Part shown: positions 1 through 5,638 of the stretch, one piece after another
How positions within the stretch are numbered: position 1 is the stretch's first letter
Layout of the letters: every line of letters starts with the position of its first letter
Source of the DNA: a virus
IMG/VR virus record: IMGVR_UViG_3300044616_000331
Span: 1 to 20,801 of that record
DNA: 20,801 bases
Strand: one strand, 5' to 3'
The notes under the pieces: model-generated
The model's input: only the letters and a program-made list of their open reading frames with translations
Told to the model about the DNA's origin: nothing
Databases searched by the model: none
Translations under genes and position numbers: made by a program

Positions 1-172
1 ACTCTCCGTCTCTTTCCACAATATCAATAACCCTGCGACACATGTGTACCGATGCAGCCAAGAGTTCTTTGTCCACTCTCCAGCCAGACTTGATTGTGTT
101 GCGTGCTACCTGCCTGTTGGGGTACAGCGCACACAACCTATCAACGAATCGGTCTATGTTTTCTGGCAGCAT
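1..172 (-). CDS. Hypothetical protein, N-terminal part (runs off left edge)
   Basis: An open frame starts at ATG 172-170 behind a strong ribosome-binding site (AAGGAGG, about 5 bases upstream) and stays open for 57 codons to the left edge, so the C-terminus is missing. The visible peptide begins MLPENIDRFVDRLC and continues with a YPNRQVARNTIKSGW segment (residues 17-31) and a helical stretch after it. It overlaps the end of the preceding small gene by 32 bases in another frame. The Tyr-Pro followed by a Trp is faintly like small phage helicase-loader proteins, but that is only a guess; I do not recognise the family. Confidence 0.7.
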   Translation of the reverse strand, partial: MLPENIDRFVDRLCALYPNRQVARNTIKSGWRVDKELLAASVHMCRRVIDIVERDGE

Positions 173-299
173 CAATCCTCCTTCTCGTTATCTCGTTCTC
201 AATTATTGATACACAATTGACAAGCTCATCTTCTTCTAGTTTGCCAACGAATGCGCGACGTAGAAACTTTGACACACTAACTAACATCTCGTCTGTCAT
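141..299 (-). CDS. Small hypothetical protein (52 aa)
   Basis: ATG at 299-297 overlaps the TGA of the WhiB gene (ATGA), the coupling arrangement used throughout this genome, and the frame closes at TGA 143-141. The product starts MTDEMLVSVSKFLRRAF, has an acidic middle (KLEEDEL) and ends in a strongly basic tail (TRRRIDAARKHRPIR). It is probably mostly helical with no recognisable domain. The next gene starts inside its 3' end behind its own strong ribosome-binding site. Position between WhiB and the next gene suggests co-expression with them. Function unknown; support rests on the overlap geometry and an uninterrupted frame. Confidence 0.6.
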   Translation of the reverse strand: MTDEMLVSVSKFLRRAFVGKLEEDELVNCVSIIENEITRRRIDAARKHRPIR

Positions 300-601
300 G
301 ATGATTTCTTCGCCCACTCAACCCTCGCTTTATATCTACGCCGTTCATTCAATGTCATGCCACCCCAAATACCATAGGTAATGAAGTTGTCAACCGCAAA
401 ATCTAGGCATTGCTGCTGGACTTTGCAACCTCCACATAACTCTTTGATTGCTTTTCTTTCTGAGCTGCTGTTGCCACGCTCTGGAAAGAACATGTCGGTC
501 GGCATACCTTTGCAGGCTGCCTCGTCACCCCAGCTAAAGTCCTTGTTAAACAAGGAGAACTCATTCATTAATTCCATATCCCATTCCTTTCTATCTTTCA
601 T
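296..601 (-). CDS. WhiB-family transcriptional regulator
   Basis: This is a WhiB-like iron-sulfur protein. The four cluster-binding cysteines are C30, C56, C59 and C65 (C-x25-C-x2-C-x5-C), followed by the family's G-[VI]-W-G-G turn (GIWGG, 77-81) and a basic tail (NERRRYKARVEW) of the kind that contacts DNA or sigma factor. WhiB proteins bind a [4Fe-4S] cluster and modulate transcription with the primary sigma factor; phage copies can interfere with the host WhiB network. The 101-residue length is normal. The first ATG (601) has only a weak ribosome-binding site; ATG 577 (MELMNEF) has a better one (AAAGGA, 7 bases upstream) and may be the true start. It follows the lysozyme-like gene by 6 bases and overlaps the next small gene by 4 bases. 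Confidence 0.95.
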   Translation of the reverse strand: MKDRKEWDMELMNEFSLFNKDFSWGDEAACKGMPTDMFFPERGNSSSERKAIKELCGGCKVQQQCLDFAVDNFITYGIWGGMTLNERRRYKARVEWAKKSS

Positions 602-607
602 TGGTTT

Positions 608-1150
608 CTATCCGATATCCCAGGGACTCCACCCCGCGACATCGTAAAGGAGTTTGCCTGCTATGAGGTTAGTGAGCGGGTCTAACAGTATAGACTGCTC
701 GCACACCCCAAGTCTCTTGCAGATAAGTCCGTGGTATTGGGCATGATCCTGCTTCCAATGTACCCCGTTGATCTGCAGCAACCCTGTGTCTGACCTATGG
801 TTCCACTCGGAAACCCCAGTTATATTGCAGTTCCCATCAACCATATCCCCGCCAGCACGGTTAGGGCAGCCACCTGATTCCCTCAGGATTATCTGACCAA
901 GCTTCTTCCATGTCGAGCGAGGCCACCCAGCCTGAGCTGCCAAGCTCGGTAGCCAAGAGATATCTCCGTGCTTGAAGGTCACGGGTCTTGGCAAGTCCAG
1001 CCTCTCGTGCTTCACGAGCGTCGTTGGCAATGATCCCGATACTTGTATCGAGATTGAATCTGGTGAAGGTGCGATTGCTGCTTGAGCCTGCGAACTCAGA
1101 GTAATCAACCCTGCTAAAGGTACGGCTATGCACCGTATAAGTATGTTCAT
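608..1150 (-). CDS. Secreted lysozyme-like / lytic transglycosylase-fold protein
   Basis: The protein has a signal peptide (residues 1 to about 24: short basic start, hydrophobic core, AQA-A cleavage site) and, from about residue 75, a lysozyme-fold core: the catalytic-type glutamate E91 in ILRESGG, the substrate-cleft motif TGLLQING (122-129), and the helix DPLTNLIAGKLLYD ending in GWSPW. This is the pattern of soluble lytic transglycosylase/goose-type lysozyme domains that cut the glycan strands of peptidoglycan. Four cysteines (C95, C108, C144, C150) could form disulfides after export. The start has a good ribosome-binding site (GGGAGG). It sits in the DNA-metabolism/regulatory block, not with the lysis genes, so it may act in entry, exclusion or wall remodelling rather than lysis. 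Enzyme class is inferred from motifs. Confidence 0.85.
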   Translation of the reverse strand: MNILIRCIAVPLAGLITLSSQAQAAIAPSPDSISIQVSGSLPTTLVKHERLDLPRPVTFKHGDISWLPSLAAQAGWPRSTWKKLGQIILRESGGCPNRAGGDMVDGNCNITGVSEWNHRSDTGLLQINGVHWKQDHAQYHGLICKRLGVCEQSILLDPLTNLIAGKLLYDVAGWSPWDIG

Positions 1151-1185
1151 TGTTCCCTCCCATTATAGTAAAACTCCTGAAGTCC

Positions 1186-1629
1186 TTATGGAATAAGGCT
1201 TATGATTTCTGTGAACTCGGTAAGAGTAATTAACACGATACCTTCTGATGTTCCGTCTGGCATTGCGACCATCACAAATGGGCGATTGTCACCCAACGCC
1301 TTTGCTTGATCACTCTGTGCTTTCGCGTCTCTGAATCGTGTATAAATCGGACCAACTTGCGCGCCCGCTTTGACCTCGGTACGAAAAGCACCACCCCAGT
1401 TTTCCTCGTGACGGGTAAGATGACCACCCAACCCAAGTTTCTTACGGGCACGACGTGCTTTTGAATCCCCTTTAGATCTGTTACGTTTACCCCTAGCTGC
1501 AGGGTCGCCACAGTTGCGAATCCTACGCGCACCGTCACGACTGGGGCGCCCGAGTGTTCCGAATAAGGGACATCCCTTGGCGTTGCACTTATCTTGGTTG
1601 CCTTCACAGTAACCCTTCCTTTCATCCAT
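1186..1629 (-). CDS. Conserved actinophage protein, Cys-rich, possible PD-(D/E)xK-like nuclease
   Basis: This 147-residue protein has an N-terminal cysteine set (C8, C15, C20, C40) that may bind zinc, a very basic segment (GKRNRSKGDSKARRARKK, 47-64), and a core with HEEN (74-77), FRTEVKAG (82-89) and a strand-like GDNRPFVMVAMPDG (113-126). The E-x-K pair (E85, K87) after an acidic residue in a strand-rich core is what PD-(D/E)xK nucleases and resolvases look like, and the gene sits directly after recombination genes. I remember similar proteins in actinophages without an assigned function, so the nuclease idea is an inference. Its ATG overlaps the stop of the ribbon-helix-helix gene in the sequence ATGGATGA. 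Confidence 0.6.
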   Translation of the reverse strand: MDERKGYCEGNQDKCNAKGCPLFGTLGRPSRDGARRIRNCGDPAARGKRNRSKGDSKARRARKKLGLGGHLTRHEENWGGAFRTEVKAGAQVGPIYTRFRDAKAQSDQAKALGDNRPFVMVAMPDGTSEGIVLITLTEFTEIISLIP

Positions 1630-1771
1630 TGTATTGTCCGAGTGCTTCTTTAAGTAAGACTCTGATTGTTTCTGATCTTGTGGAATGTATCCGTTTGGAT
1701 ACCTGATTGACCTGCTTAATCAACTCGGTATCCAAACGGATGGTAATCAAAGTCTTGGCTTTCTTGCTCAC
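1622..1771 (-). CDS. Ribbon-helix-helix DNA-binding protein (49 aa)
   Basis: A GTG start at 1771-1769 overlaps the TGA of the annealing-protein gene (GTGA) and the frame closes at TGA 1624-1622 inside the start of the next gene. The product fits the Arc/MetJ/CopG ribbon-helix-helix plan: a basic N-terminus, a single beta strand with alternating residues (KTLITIRLD, 6-14), helix A (TELIKQVNQVSKR) and helix B beginning in the classic STRSETIRVLLKEAL. Such proteins bind DNA as dimers through the paired strands and usually repress their own operon. Its coding sequence carries a perfect 15-bp inverted repeat that may be an operator. Too short for most automatic gene calls, but fold pattern and double overlap make it convincing. 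Confidence 0.85.
   Translation of the reverse strand: MSKKAKTLITIRLDTELIKQVNQVSKRIHSTRSETIRVLLKEALGQYNG
1689..1741. repeat. Perfect 15-bp inverted repeat inside the ribbon-helix-helix gene
   Basis: Bases 1689-1703 and 1727-1741 are exact reverse complements, separated by 23 bases. Each arm, with adjacent bases, is also close to or fully palindromic (GTATCC-N4-GGATAC at 1687-1702), so the site looks like two tandem dyads. Both arms are translated (IRLD and VSKRI regions), so the conservation may be partly chance of codon choice, but a ribbon-helix-helix dimer-of-dimers operator would look like this. Confidence 0.6.
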
Positions 1772-2436
1772 TTGTACTGGGTGATGAGCGATGATGCCTC
1801 ACCCTTTTCAAGTTCGTCAAGCTTGGAGATATTGCGGTTGATTGCTGCGCTGCACAGATCAAGTACCTCTTTGTTGTCGGAGATACCTTGGCTGCGTAGT
1901 ACTGCACGCAACATACCTAATTGTTTTGGTGATGCTGGCTCGTTTGGATTCTTGATCGAGATATTACGTGGTCGTTCTTGCTCTTCGTTGTCTACGTACA
2001 CAGCTCCATTAGCTACAAGTGAGTCCATCATTTCATCTATGGCTTGCTTGTCATTCACGACTGGCTTTGCAGCTGATTGCGTGGGTCGCGAAACCCACAC
2101 ATCCCCACGTTCTACCTTCTGCATCTCTTCACGGCTAGGGCGTACACCCTTGGCTGCGTATCCACAGTTGGCGAGAGCCCTACCGATGGCGCTGGTCTCT
2201 GCGTTCTCTGCGTGTGAGGTGCGGTTTACTGGGCTTGCACCACGTACTTCCTCTGCATACCCCGTTGCTACTGGGGTAGCATCCTCACGGTCAAAGTAAA
2301 CCTCTGCCCGCACAAGAATCCGTGTGTCATCGTAGTAGTGGATAGATGTATTGATCCGACCATTTGCATGGTCAGCCCAAAACTTTACAAGTCTGTCCTC
2401 TACTGTTTCGTAGTTATCTAAGTTGAACCCTGGCAT
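1768..2436 (-). CDS. Probable single-strand annealing / recombination protein
   Basis: This 222-residue protein has the signature seen in a large group of phage recombination proteins: an N-terminal strand-rich region with YETVEDRLVKFW (9-20) and a VRAEVYF strand, then ENAETSAIGRALANCGY (77-93), which contains the family's most conserved stretch. A charged linker leads to a C-terminal module (ASPKQLGMLRAVLRSQGI, 168-185; EASSLITQ) typical of these proteins. Known relatives anneal complementary DNA strands with a partner 5'-3' exonuclease. The YqaJ-type exonuclease gene lies immediately upstream, and its stop codon falls within this gene's ribosome-binding site (AAGGAGATAACAATG). Its own stop overlaps the GTG of the ribbon-helix-helix gene. 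Assignment to the annealing role is by motif and neighbourhood. Confidence 0.75.
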   Translation of the reverse strand: MPGFNLDNYETVEDRLVKFWADHANGRINTSIHYYDDTRILVRAEVYFDREDATPVATGYAEEVRGASPVNRTSHAENAETSAIGRALANCGYAAKGVRPSREEMQKVERGDVWVSRPTQSAAKPVVNDKQAIDEMMDSLVANGAVYVDNEEQERPRNISIKNPNEPASPKQLGMLRAVLRSQGISDNKEVLDLCSAAINRNISKLDELEKGEASSLITQYK

Positions 2437-2438
2437 TG

Positions 2439-3374
2439 TTATCTCCTTACCTTTGTTTTAAGAACACGAAAGCTCGTGTCCTTCCTGTATTTTTTTGACA
2501 GAGCTGGATGCTCTTTGTCAAACCTTGCTGAGTCAAACACATTGCGTGTCTGAGTTTTCCATGTCACCACGATATCGCCGTTGAGTATTCCTTCCTCAGA
2601 ATTTTTCATCATCAAACCAAGCTCTGCTTTCAAGTCACTCTCTACCTGCTCAACTTGTTTCTTTGCTTCCTTGATTTGTTCCAGCTTGTTGATTACTTCC
2701 ATTGCAATCGGAGGCAGTATGGTTTGCACGCTTGATGATTGGTTGTATAGATCGGACACGTTATCGTAAGAAAGCTTGGCTACGTCAGGCACAAGTCCTT
2801 GCTCAATCAAGTTCAGGAACTCATCTACTGCGCTGATATGTATCTGCTGCTCATCTGATGTAATGATCTGCGTGTACTGGTGCAACTCAAGGTCGCTGTC
2901 AAAGATGCGCCACTCAATCTGATTCGTACCTACACAGATAGATTGCTGCACTCCCTGCCAATACCATTGGCGTGGCAGCACACCATCCCATCGCTTCTTG
3001 GTTGTCTTGATTTCAAATGGCACACCATCTGCGCTGATTGCATCAAGTGTTGCGATCATGCGAGCGTCACCATTTTCAAAGCAATACAGAATGTCAGGAG
3101 TATTCAAAACTATTTCTTCTAGATCTGATGTCCATTGAATTAGGACTGGCTCAAGTCTGTTGCCCCGCTCCATTGCAGCATTGGCTTGCTTTGGTTGTGG
3201 TGCTTCTTCAGCCAGCAACTCAACTGCGAGATCTCCTGGTGTCATGTACTCGTGCTCGCCGTGCACGGCTGCTGCGCTTGACGCTGCAATACGGGAGAGT
3301 CCGTTGTGGTCACGCCACCGTACCTCCAACCATTCTTTGCTGCCGTGTTGTGGCTTGCTGATTGTGTATCTCAT
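2439..3374 (-). CDS. YqaJ / lambda-exonuclease-type recombination nuclease
   Basis: The N-terminal 190 residues match the YqaJ viral recombinase (PD-(D/E)xK) fold: ERGNRLEPVLIQW (69-81) with its conserved glutamate, the metal-binding aspartate in ATLDAISADG (D111), the E-x-K motif in PFEIKTTKK (E121, K123), and the WYWQGVQQ helix (Q140, Q143). The C-terminal part holds a coiled coil (EQIKEAKKQVEQVESDLKAELG) and the usual extension ending in RKDTSFRVLKTK. These enzymes resect double-stranded DNA ends 5'-3' and feed an annealing protein, encoded here by the next gene. The start has a clear ribosome-binding site (GAAAGGA). A near-perfect palindrome lies just upstream at 3389-3406 and could regulate this operon. 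Confidence 0.93.
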   Translation of the reverse strand: MRYTISKPQHGSKEWLEVRWRDHNGLSRIAASSAAAVHGEHEYMTPGDLAVELLAEEAPQPKQANAAMERGNRLEPVLIQWTSDLEEIVLNTPDILYCFENGDARMIATLDAISADGVPFEIKTTKKRWDGVLPRQWYWQGVQQSICVGTNQIEWRIFDSDLELHQYTQIITSDEQQIHISAVDEFLNLIEQGLVPDVAKLSYDNVSDLYNQSSSVQTILPPIAMEVINKLEQIKEAKKQVEQVESDLKAELGLMMKNSEEGILNGDIVVTWKTQTRNVFDSARFDKEHPALSKKYRKDTSFRVLKTKVRR

Positions 3375-3388
3375 GTTCTTCCTTTCGT

Positions 3389-3406
3389 GTAATACAAATG
3401 TATCAC
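3389..3406. promoter_or_regulatory. 18-bp palindrome upstream of exonuclease gene (possible operator)
   Basis: GTAATACA-AA-TGTATCAC is a dyad with one mismatch in eight pairs. It lies in the 28-base gap before the exonuclease/annealing/ribbon-helix-helix genes and overlaps the stop of the preceding gene. Location and symmetry suggest an operator; the regulator is unknown, the ribbon-helix-helix protein being the obvious candidate. Confidence 0.4.
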
Positions 3407-3696
3407 GTCAGGGGGATGGACACAACCTTTGATTCCAGATTTATTTGGATGCACTTGAATTCTTTGACCATCGCCGTCGGTATATGTAGGACATGATCTA
3501 CGTCATCGTTCGGGGTGATGCTCTGATATATGGTGATGTGCCCTTCCTTGCCGCCATCTGATTGCGGTAGTAGGAATCCTGCTGTGCGCACGAGCACGGG
3601 TTCTTGGTCAAGGTCGCGTATGTTGGTCCACGTTTCGCTACCCGAGTGCGCGTCGATCCACGTCACATATATATAGGTGAGCTCATTCTTCGTCAT
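3403..3696 (-). CDS. Conserved phage hypothetical protein (97 aa)
   Basis: The frame extends upstream to a GTG at 3738, but ATG 3696 (MTKNELTYIYVTWID) is preferred because it has a ribosome-binding site (GGGGAG, 10 bases upstream) and because the extension is an atypical Arg-rich peptide. The pattern YVTWIDAHSG, then PVLVRTAGFLLPQS, ITIYQSI and VLHIPTAMVKEF matches a widespread type of small beta-rich phage protein (W-D, then a 'GFLL' strand, then an 'IP' strand) found near DNA-metabolism genes. I know no function for it. It lies between the zinc-ribbon-like gene and the exonuclease gene. Confidence 0.75.
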   Translation of the reverse strand: MTKNELTYIYVTWIDAHSGSETWTNIRDLDQEPVLVRTAGFLLPQSDGGKEGHITIYQSITPNDDVDHVLHIPTAMVKEFKCIQINLESKVVSIPLT

Positions 3697-3777
3697 CGTC
3701 TGGTTTCTCCCCGCAGATCGGGTCGCGCGGGGGCACACCTTTATTTATGCACGCGCACAGGCGCGCGCGTGTATGTG

Positions 3778-3948
3778 TCATGACTGCGCCCTTGGTAGGT
3801 ATTCGTAGCTAGCGTGAGACATGGACATGATTCGACCCTCGCGGGTTATTGCTATCCATGTTGGGGCATCTGGGTCGCAGAGACATGAGACCATCTTTGT
3901 GTCGTCATACTCAAGGATTGCCTTGCACTTCTGGCACACAAGTTTCAT
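3778..3948 (-). CDS. Small zinc-ribbon-like protein (56 aa)
   Basis: ATG 3948-3946 overlaps the TGA of the phosphoesterase gene (ATGA), and the frame closes at TGA 3780-3778. The product has CQKC (C5, C8) and then SCLCD (C22, C24), giving a CxxC...CxC set that could bind one zinc, followed by a strand-rich tail (TWIAITREGRIMS). Tiny zinc-ribbon proteins are common in phage early regions, where they act as transcription or recombination accessories, but none can be assigned here. The coupled start and cysteine pattern support a real gene. The 81 bases between it and the next gene contain only a GC-rich dyad (3750-3771). Confidence 0.75.
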   Translation of the reverse strand: MKLVCQKCKAILEYDDTKMVSCLCDPDAPTWIAITREGRIMSMSHASYEYLPRAQS

Positions 3949-4934
3949 AGCCAGCACACGTACTCTGCGGTCACGCGCCCTTTGTCTGGGTCAATGAAGT
4001 GGATACGTTGCGATGGTTTGCCCACGGCAGCAATGAATGTGCGTGCGTATTCGTTGTGTGATTCTGGTGAACCCGTAACAAAGATACGCCCACCATTAGC
4101 CATAGTCAATGCGGTTGGGGTGTGGAAGTGCCCCATGTAGCAATCATCAAATGGTTCTACTACACCCGTGGACCAAGCTGATACTTTGCGCAAGATGTTT
4201 CCGAATGAACCGATCTCGTCACCGTGCACCAATAACACTTTGTAGTTTCCGATATGGAAGATCTGATACCAATCATCCGACATCTGCCACTTGACGTGCT
4301 TGATATCTTTGCAGTTGTTTGCAGCAATTTGGTAAGCCATGCGATCAATGTTGTCACCTGCTGGCATCTCACCTTTTTTACCTAGTCTGCCATGGTTGCC
4401 AAACTCACACACGACTGTGACTTTCTCAAACGATTGGGCAAGCGAGCGAATGCATCCCTCAATGATGCGAACTACCTCGAACAACTGTTCGTATAGATGT
4501 GCGCTCACCTCATATTGTTGGCCTGGAAATATTCCAACACCCTCCACCATATCGCCACCCAGCATCACTACGCATTCCCTAACTGGATGATGTGCTCGTT
4601 GGATCTCGGTAAGAGACAACACCTTTTTGATCATCGCCTCCATGCGGGACGACAACGCAGGGATGTCGTATGAAATAGTTTTCTTGCCAGCTTGCCAATC
4701 GGTAAGATGAACAAGAGCTACTTCTGGTTTACCTTTCCTTGCATCCTTGAGTGGAGGAATAATCTTTGGGCGTGGAGTGGATAGCAGCGAGTTAGCTGCT
4801 GCTTCATACACAGCTTCTATTAGGTTGGCTGTCTTGAACTTTGCTTTTGCTTCAGCTCTTTGGCTATGCAACAATGCTTTCTTTAATTCAATTAGATTAC
4901 TTTCGAGTTGGATAACCTCATTGAATTTGCTCAC
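3945..4934 (-). CDS. Calcineurin-like metallophosphoesterase
   Basis: All five metallophosphoesterase motifs are present in order: LTDWQAG (D79, with Q81 where many have His), LGGDMVEG (D128), FGNHGR (N180, H181), LLVHGDE (H237) and YMGHFHT (H269, H271). These residues hold a two-metal centre that hydrolyses phosphodiesters or phosphomonoesters. The first 70 residues form a charged helical, probably coiled-coil extension. Placement among recombination genes suggests a DNA phosphoesterase in the manner of SbcD/Mre11, though the accessory domains of that family are not evident and the substrate is unproven. The start is GTG with a ribosome-binding site (GGAG, 5 bases upstream) that overlaps the previous gene's stop. 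The stop overlaps the zinc-ribbon-like gene. Confidence 0.92.
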   Translation of the reverse strand: MSKFNEVIQLESNLIELKKALLHSQRAEAKAKFKTANLIEAVYEAAANSLLSTPRPKIIPPLKDARKGKPEVALVHLTDWQAGKKTISYDIPALSSRMEAMIKKVLSLTEIQRAHHPVRECVVMLGGDMVEGVGIFPGQQYEVSAHLYEQLFEVVRIIEGCIRSLAQSFEKVTVVCEFGNHGRLGKKGEMPAGDNIDRMAYQIAANNCKDIKHVKWQMSDDWYQIFHIGNYKVLLVHGDEIGSFGNILRKVSAWSTGVVEPFDDCYMGHFHTPTALTMANGGRIFVTGSPESHNEYARTFIAAVGKPSQRIHFIDPDKGRVTAEYVCWL

Positions 4935-4935
4935 G

Positions 4936-5136
4936 TTATCTCCAGCGTTGGATAGTCATGTTGGATACCTGTACTCCAAACTCTCGGAGTGTGGATCCAA
5001 TGGCTGCTGATGAAACAGATTGATCTTTCAAAGCTGCTTCAAAATCTGCGTAAGATTCTTTGTCAAGTAATTGTTTGATTGCTTCCCGTGGATTTACTTT
5101 GATTTTTGTTTTCAACGATTCTTTGAATTTACTCAT
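4936..5136 (-). CDS. Small helix-turn-helix protein (66 aa)
   Basis: Residues 41-66 (VSSAAIGSTLREFGVQVSNM then TIQRWR) form a helix-turn-helix typical of short actinophage DNA-binding proteins, with the recognition helix ending in IQRWR. The N-terminal part is basic (KESLKTKIKVNPREAIKQLL) and leads into an ESYADFEAALKD helix. It starts at ATG 5136 with an excellent ribosome-binding site (GGGAGGA) and is the first gene after the 5213-5241 promoter. This makes it a candidate early regulator or DNA-organising protein. Its target is not evident. Confidence 0.8.
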   Translation of the reverse strand: MSKFKESLKTKIKVNPREAIKQLLDKESYADFEAALKDQSVSSAAIGSTLREFGVQVSNMTIQRWR

Positions 5137-5157
5137 GTTTCCTCCCGTTTGTTAAGT

Positions 5158-5206
5158 GTAACCCAGAGGGCAAAGGAAGGGAAGAACCAAAACCCCTCTG
5201 GGCTAC
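5158..5206 (-). promoter_or_regulatory. 13-bp leader stem-loop at the predicted early transcript 5' end
   Basis: Bases 5158-5170 and 5194-5206 are inverted repeats pairing over 13 positions (one G-U in RNA), with a 23-base pyrimidine-rich loop. The predicted transcription start from the 5213-5241 promoter falls at about 5206, so the RNA would begin at the base of this stem. No U-run follows, so it is not a standard terminator. It may protect the transcript, regulate translation of the helix-turn-helix gene, or be an operator as DNA. Confidence 0.6.
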
Positions 5207-5212
5207 GATGAA

Positions 5213-5241
5213 ACTATAGTACACATGTTGCAAAGTTGCAA
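5213..5241 (-). promoter_or_regulatory. Predicted sigma70-type promoter for the leftward early block
   Basis: On the minus strand, TTGCAA (5241-5236, 4 of 6 to the -35 consensus) and TATAGT (5218-5213, 5 of 6 to the -10) are 17 bases apart. TTGCAA is repeated 8 bases downstream in the spacer (5233-5228), giving a direct repeat that could bind a regulator. It lies in the only long gene-free stretch and points into the helix-turn-helix and DNA-metabolism genes. Confidence 0.6.
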
Positions 5242-5284
5242 GCATTACGCTACTGTGTGAACACAATTTATTAGGCGCATGGTT

Positions 5285-5400
5285 GTGCCCTTGTCGCAAG
5301 GGGTGGGACGTAAACAGGGGAACCTGGGTCGATTGCCACGTCATGTGGCAAGGCGCTGTGATTGAAATAGGGAGTCGGACTGTGGCAACCCGACGGGGGG
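5285..5400. other. Gene-free structured region with three hairpins
   Basis: Within the 278-base gap at 5137-5415, upstream of the promoter, there are three dyads: CCCTTG/CAAGGG (5288-5302), TTGCCAC/GTGGCAA (5333-5351) and GTCGG/CCGAC (5374-5394). A second GTGGCAA copy lies in the third loop (5382-5388), so the 5333-5339 arm could pair with either. I see no credible open frame, no tRNA and no U-run terminator on either strand. It could be a leader or trailer RNA structure, a small RNA or a protein-binding region. Confidence 0.4.
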
Positions 5401-5415
5401 CACAGACAGGTCTAA

Positions 5416-5637
5416 CTAACTGCGGGTATGTTCCTTGATGTGGTCGTTGAGTTTGTTCTCAACTTTGTCCACCTTCGTTTCAACTCTTCCTACACTTCTG
5501 TATATATGTTGCAACATTCCTGCAACTACAGCGTGATCACTTTTGTTCTCTTTACGAAACTGCGCAATAAGGGTGACGAGTACCCCACCTACCGCTGTTA
5601 CAACAGCAGAGAGTATTAACGCCCAACCACCGTCCAT
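5416..5637 (-). CDS. Small membrane protein with C-terminal coiled coil (lysis cassette)
   Basis: The 73-residue protein has one N-terminal membrane helix (WALILSAVVTAVGGVLVTLIA, about residues 5-25), then a charged region and a heptad-like coiled coil (SVGRVETKVDKVENKLNDHI, 48-67). One-helix proteins of this shape follow the endolysin gene in many actinophages and are usually labelled holin-like or DUF2746-like; they may act as accessory holins. ATG 5637 follows the endolysin stop by one base, so translation is probably coupled. It is the last gene before the structured gap. Confidence 0.8.
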   Translation of the reverse strand: MDGGWALILSAVVTAVGGVLVTLIAQFRKENKSDHAVVAGMLQHIYRSVGRVETKVDKVENKLNDHIKEHTRS

Positions 5638-5638
5638 G

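Noticed and set aside
861-1163. 100-codon minus-strand frame starting MGGNNEH
   Set aside because: It overlaps the lysozyme-like gene almost fully in another frame. Its product has no recognisable features, while the lysozyme-like frame has signal peptide and active-site motifs.
1162-1167. Perfect TATAAT on the minus strand before the lysozyme-like gene
   Set aside because: No -35 at 16-18 bases, and a start there would leave only about five bases before the ATG and remove the ribosome-binding site. A leaderless promoter is possible but unsupported.
1184-1198. CCTTAT-GGA-ATAAGG dyad at the end of the 1186-1629 gene as a terminator
   Set aside because: Only six AT-rich pairs, three-base loop, and no U-run; it overlaps the stop codon.
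1685-2299. 204-codon open frame on the plus strand
   Set aside because: It lies antisense to the annealing-protein gene, has a Ser/Leu-rich composition typical of antisense frames, and has no ribosome-binding site.
3750-3771. GC-rich dyad (CACGCGC/GCGCGTG) as a terminator
   Set aside because: No U-run follows on either strand, and it is mostly alternating GC/GT, which pairs with itself easily.
5129-5344. 71-codon minus-strand frame across the gene-free gap
   Set aside because: It spans the predicted promoter and leader hairpin, lacks a ribosome-binding site, and has an unremarkable His/Ser-rich composition.
5281-5352. Possible tRNA in the gene-free gap
   Set aside because: No acceptor stem or T-loop consensus could be fitted on either strand; only independent small hairpins are seen.
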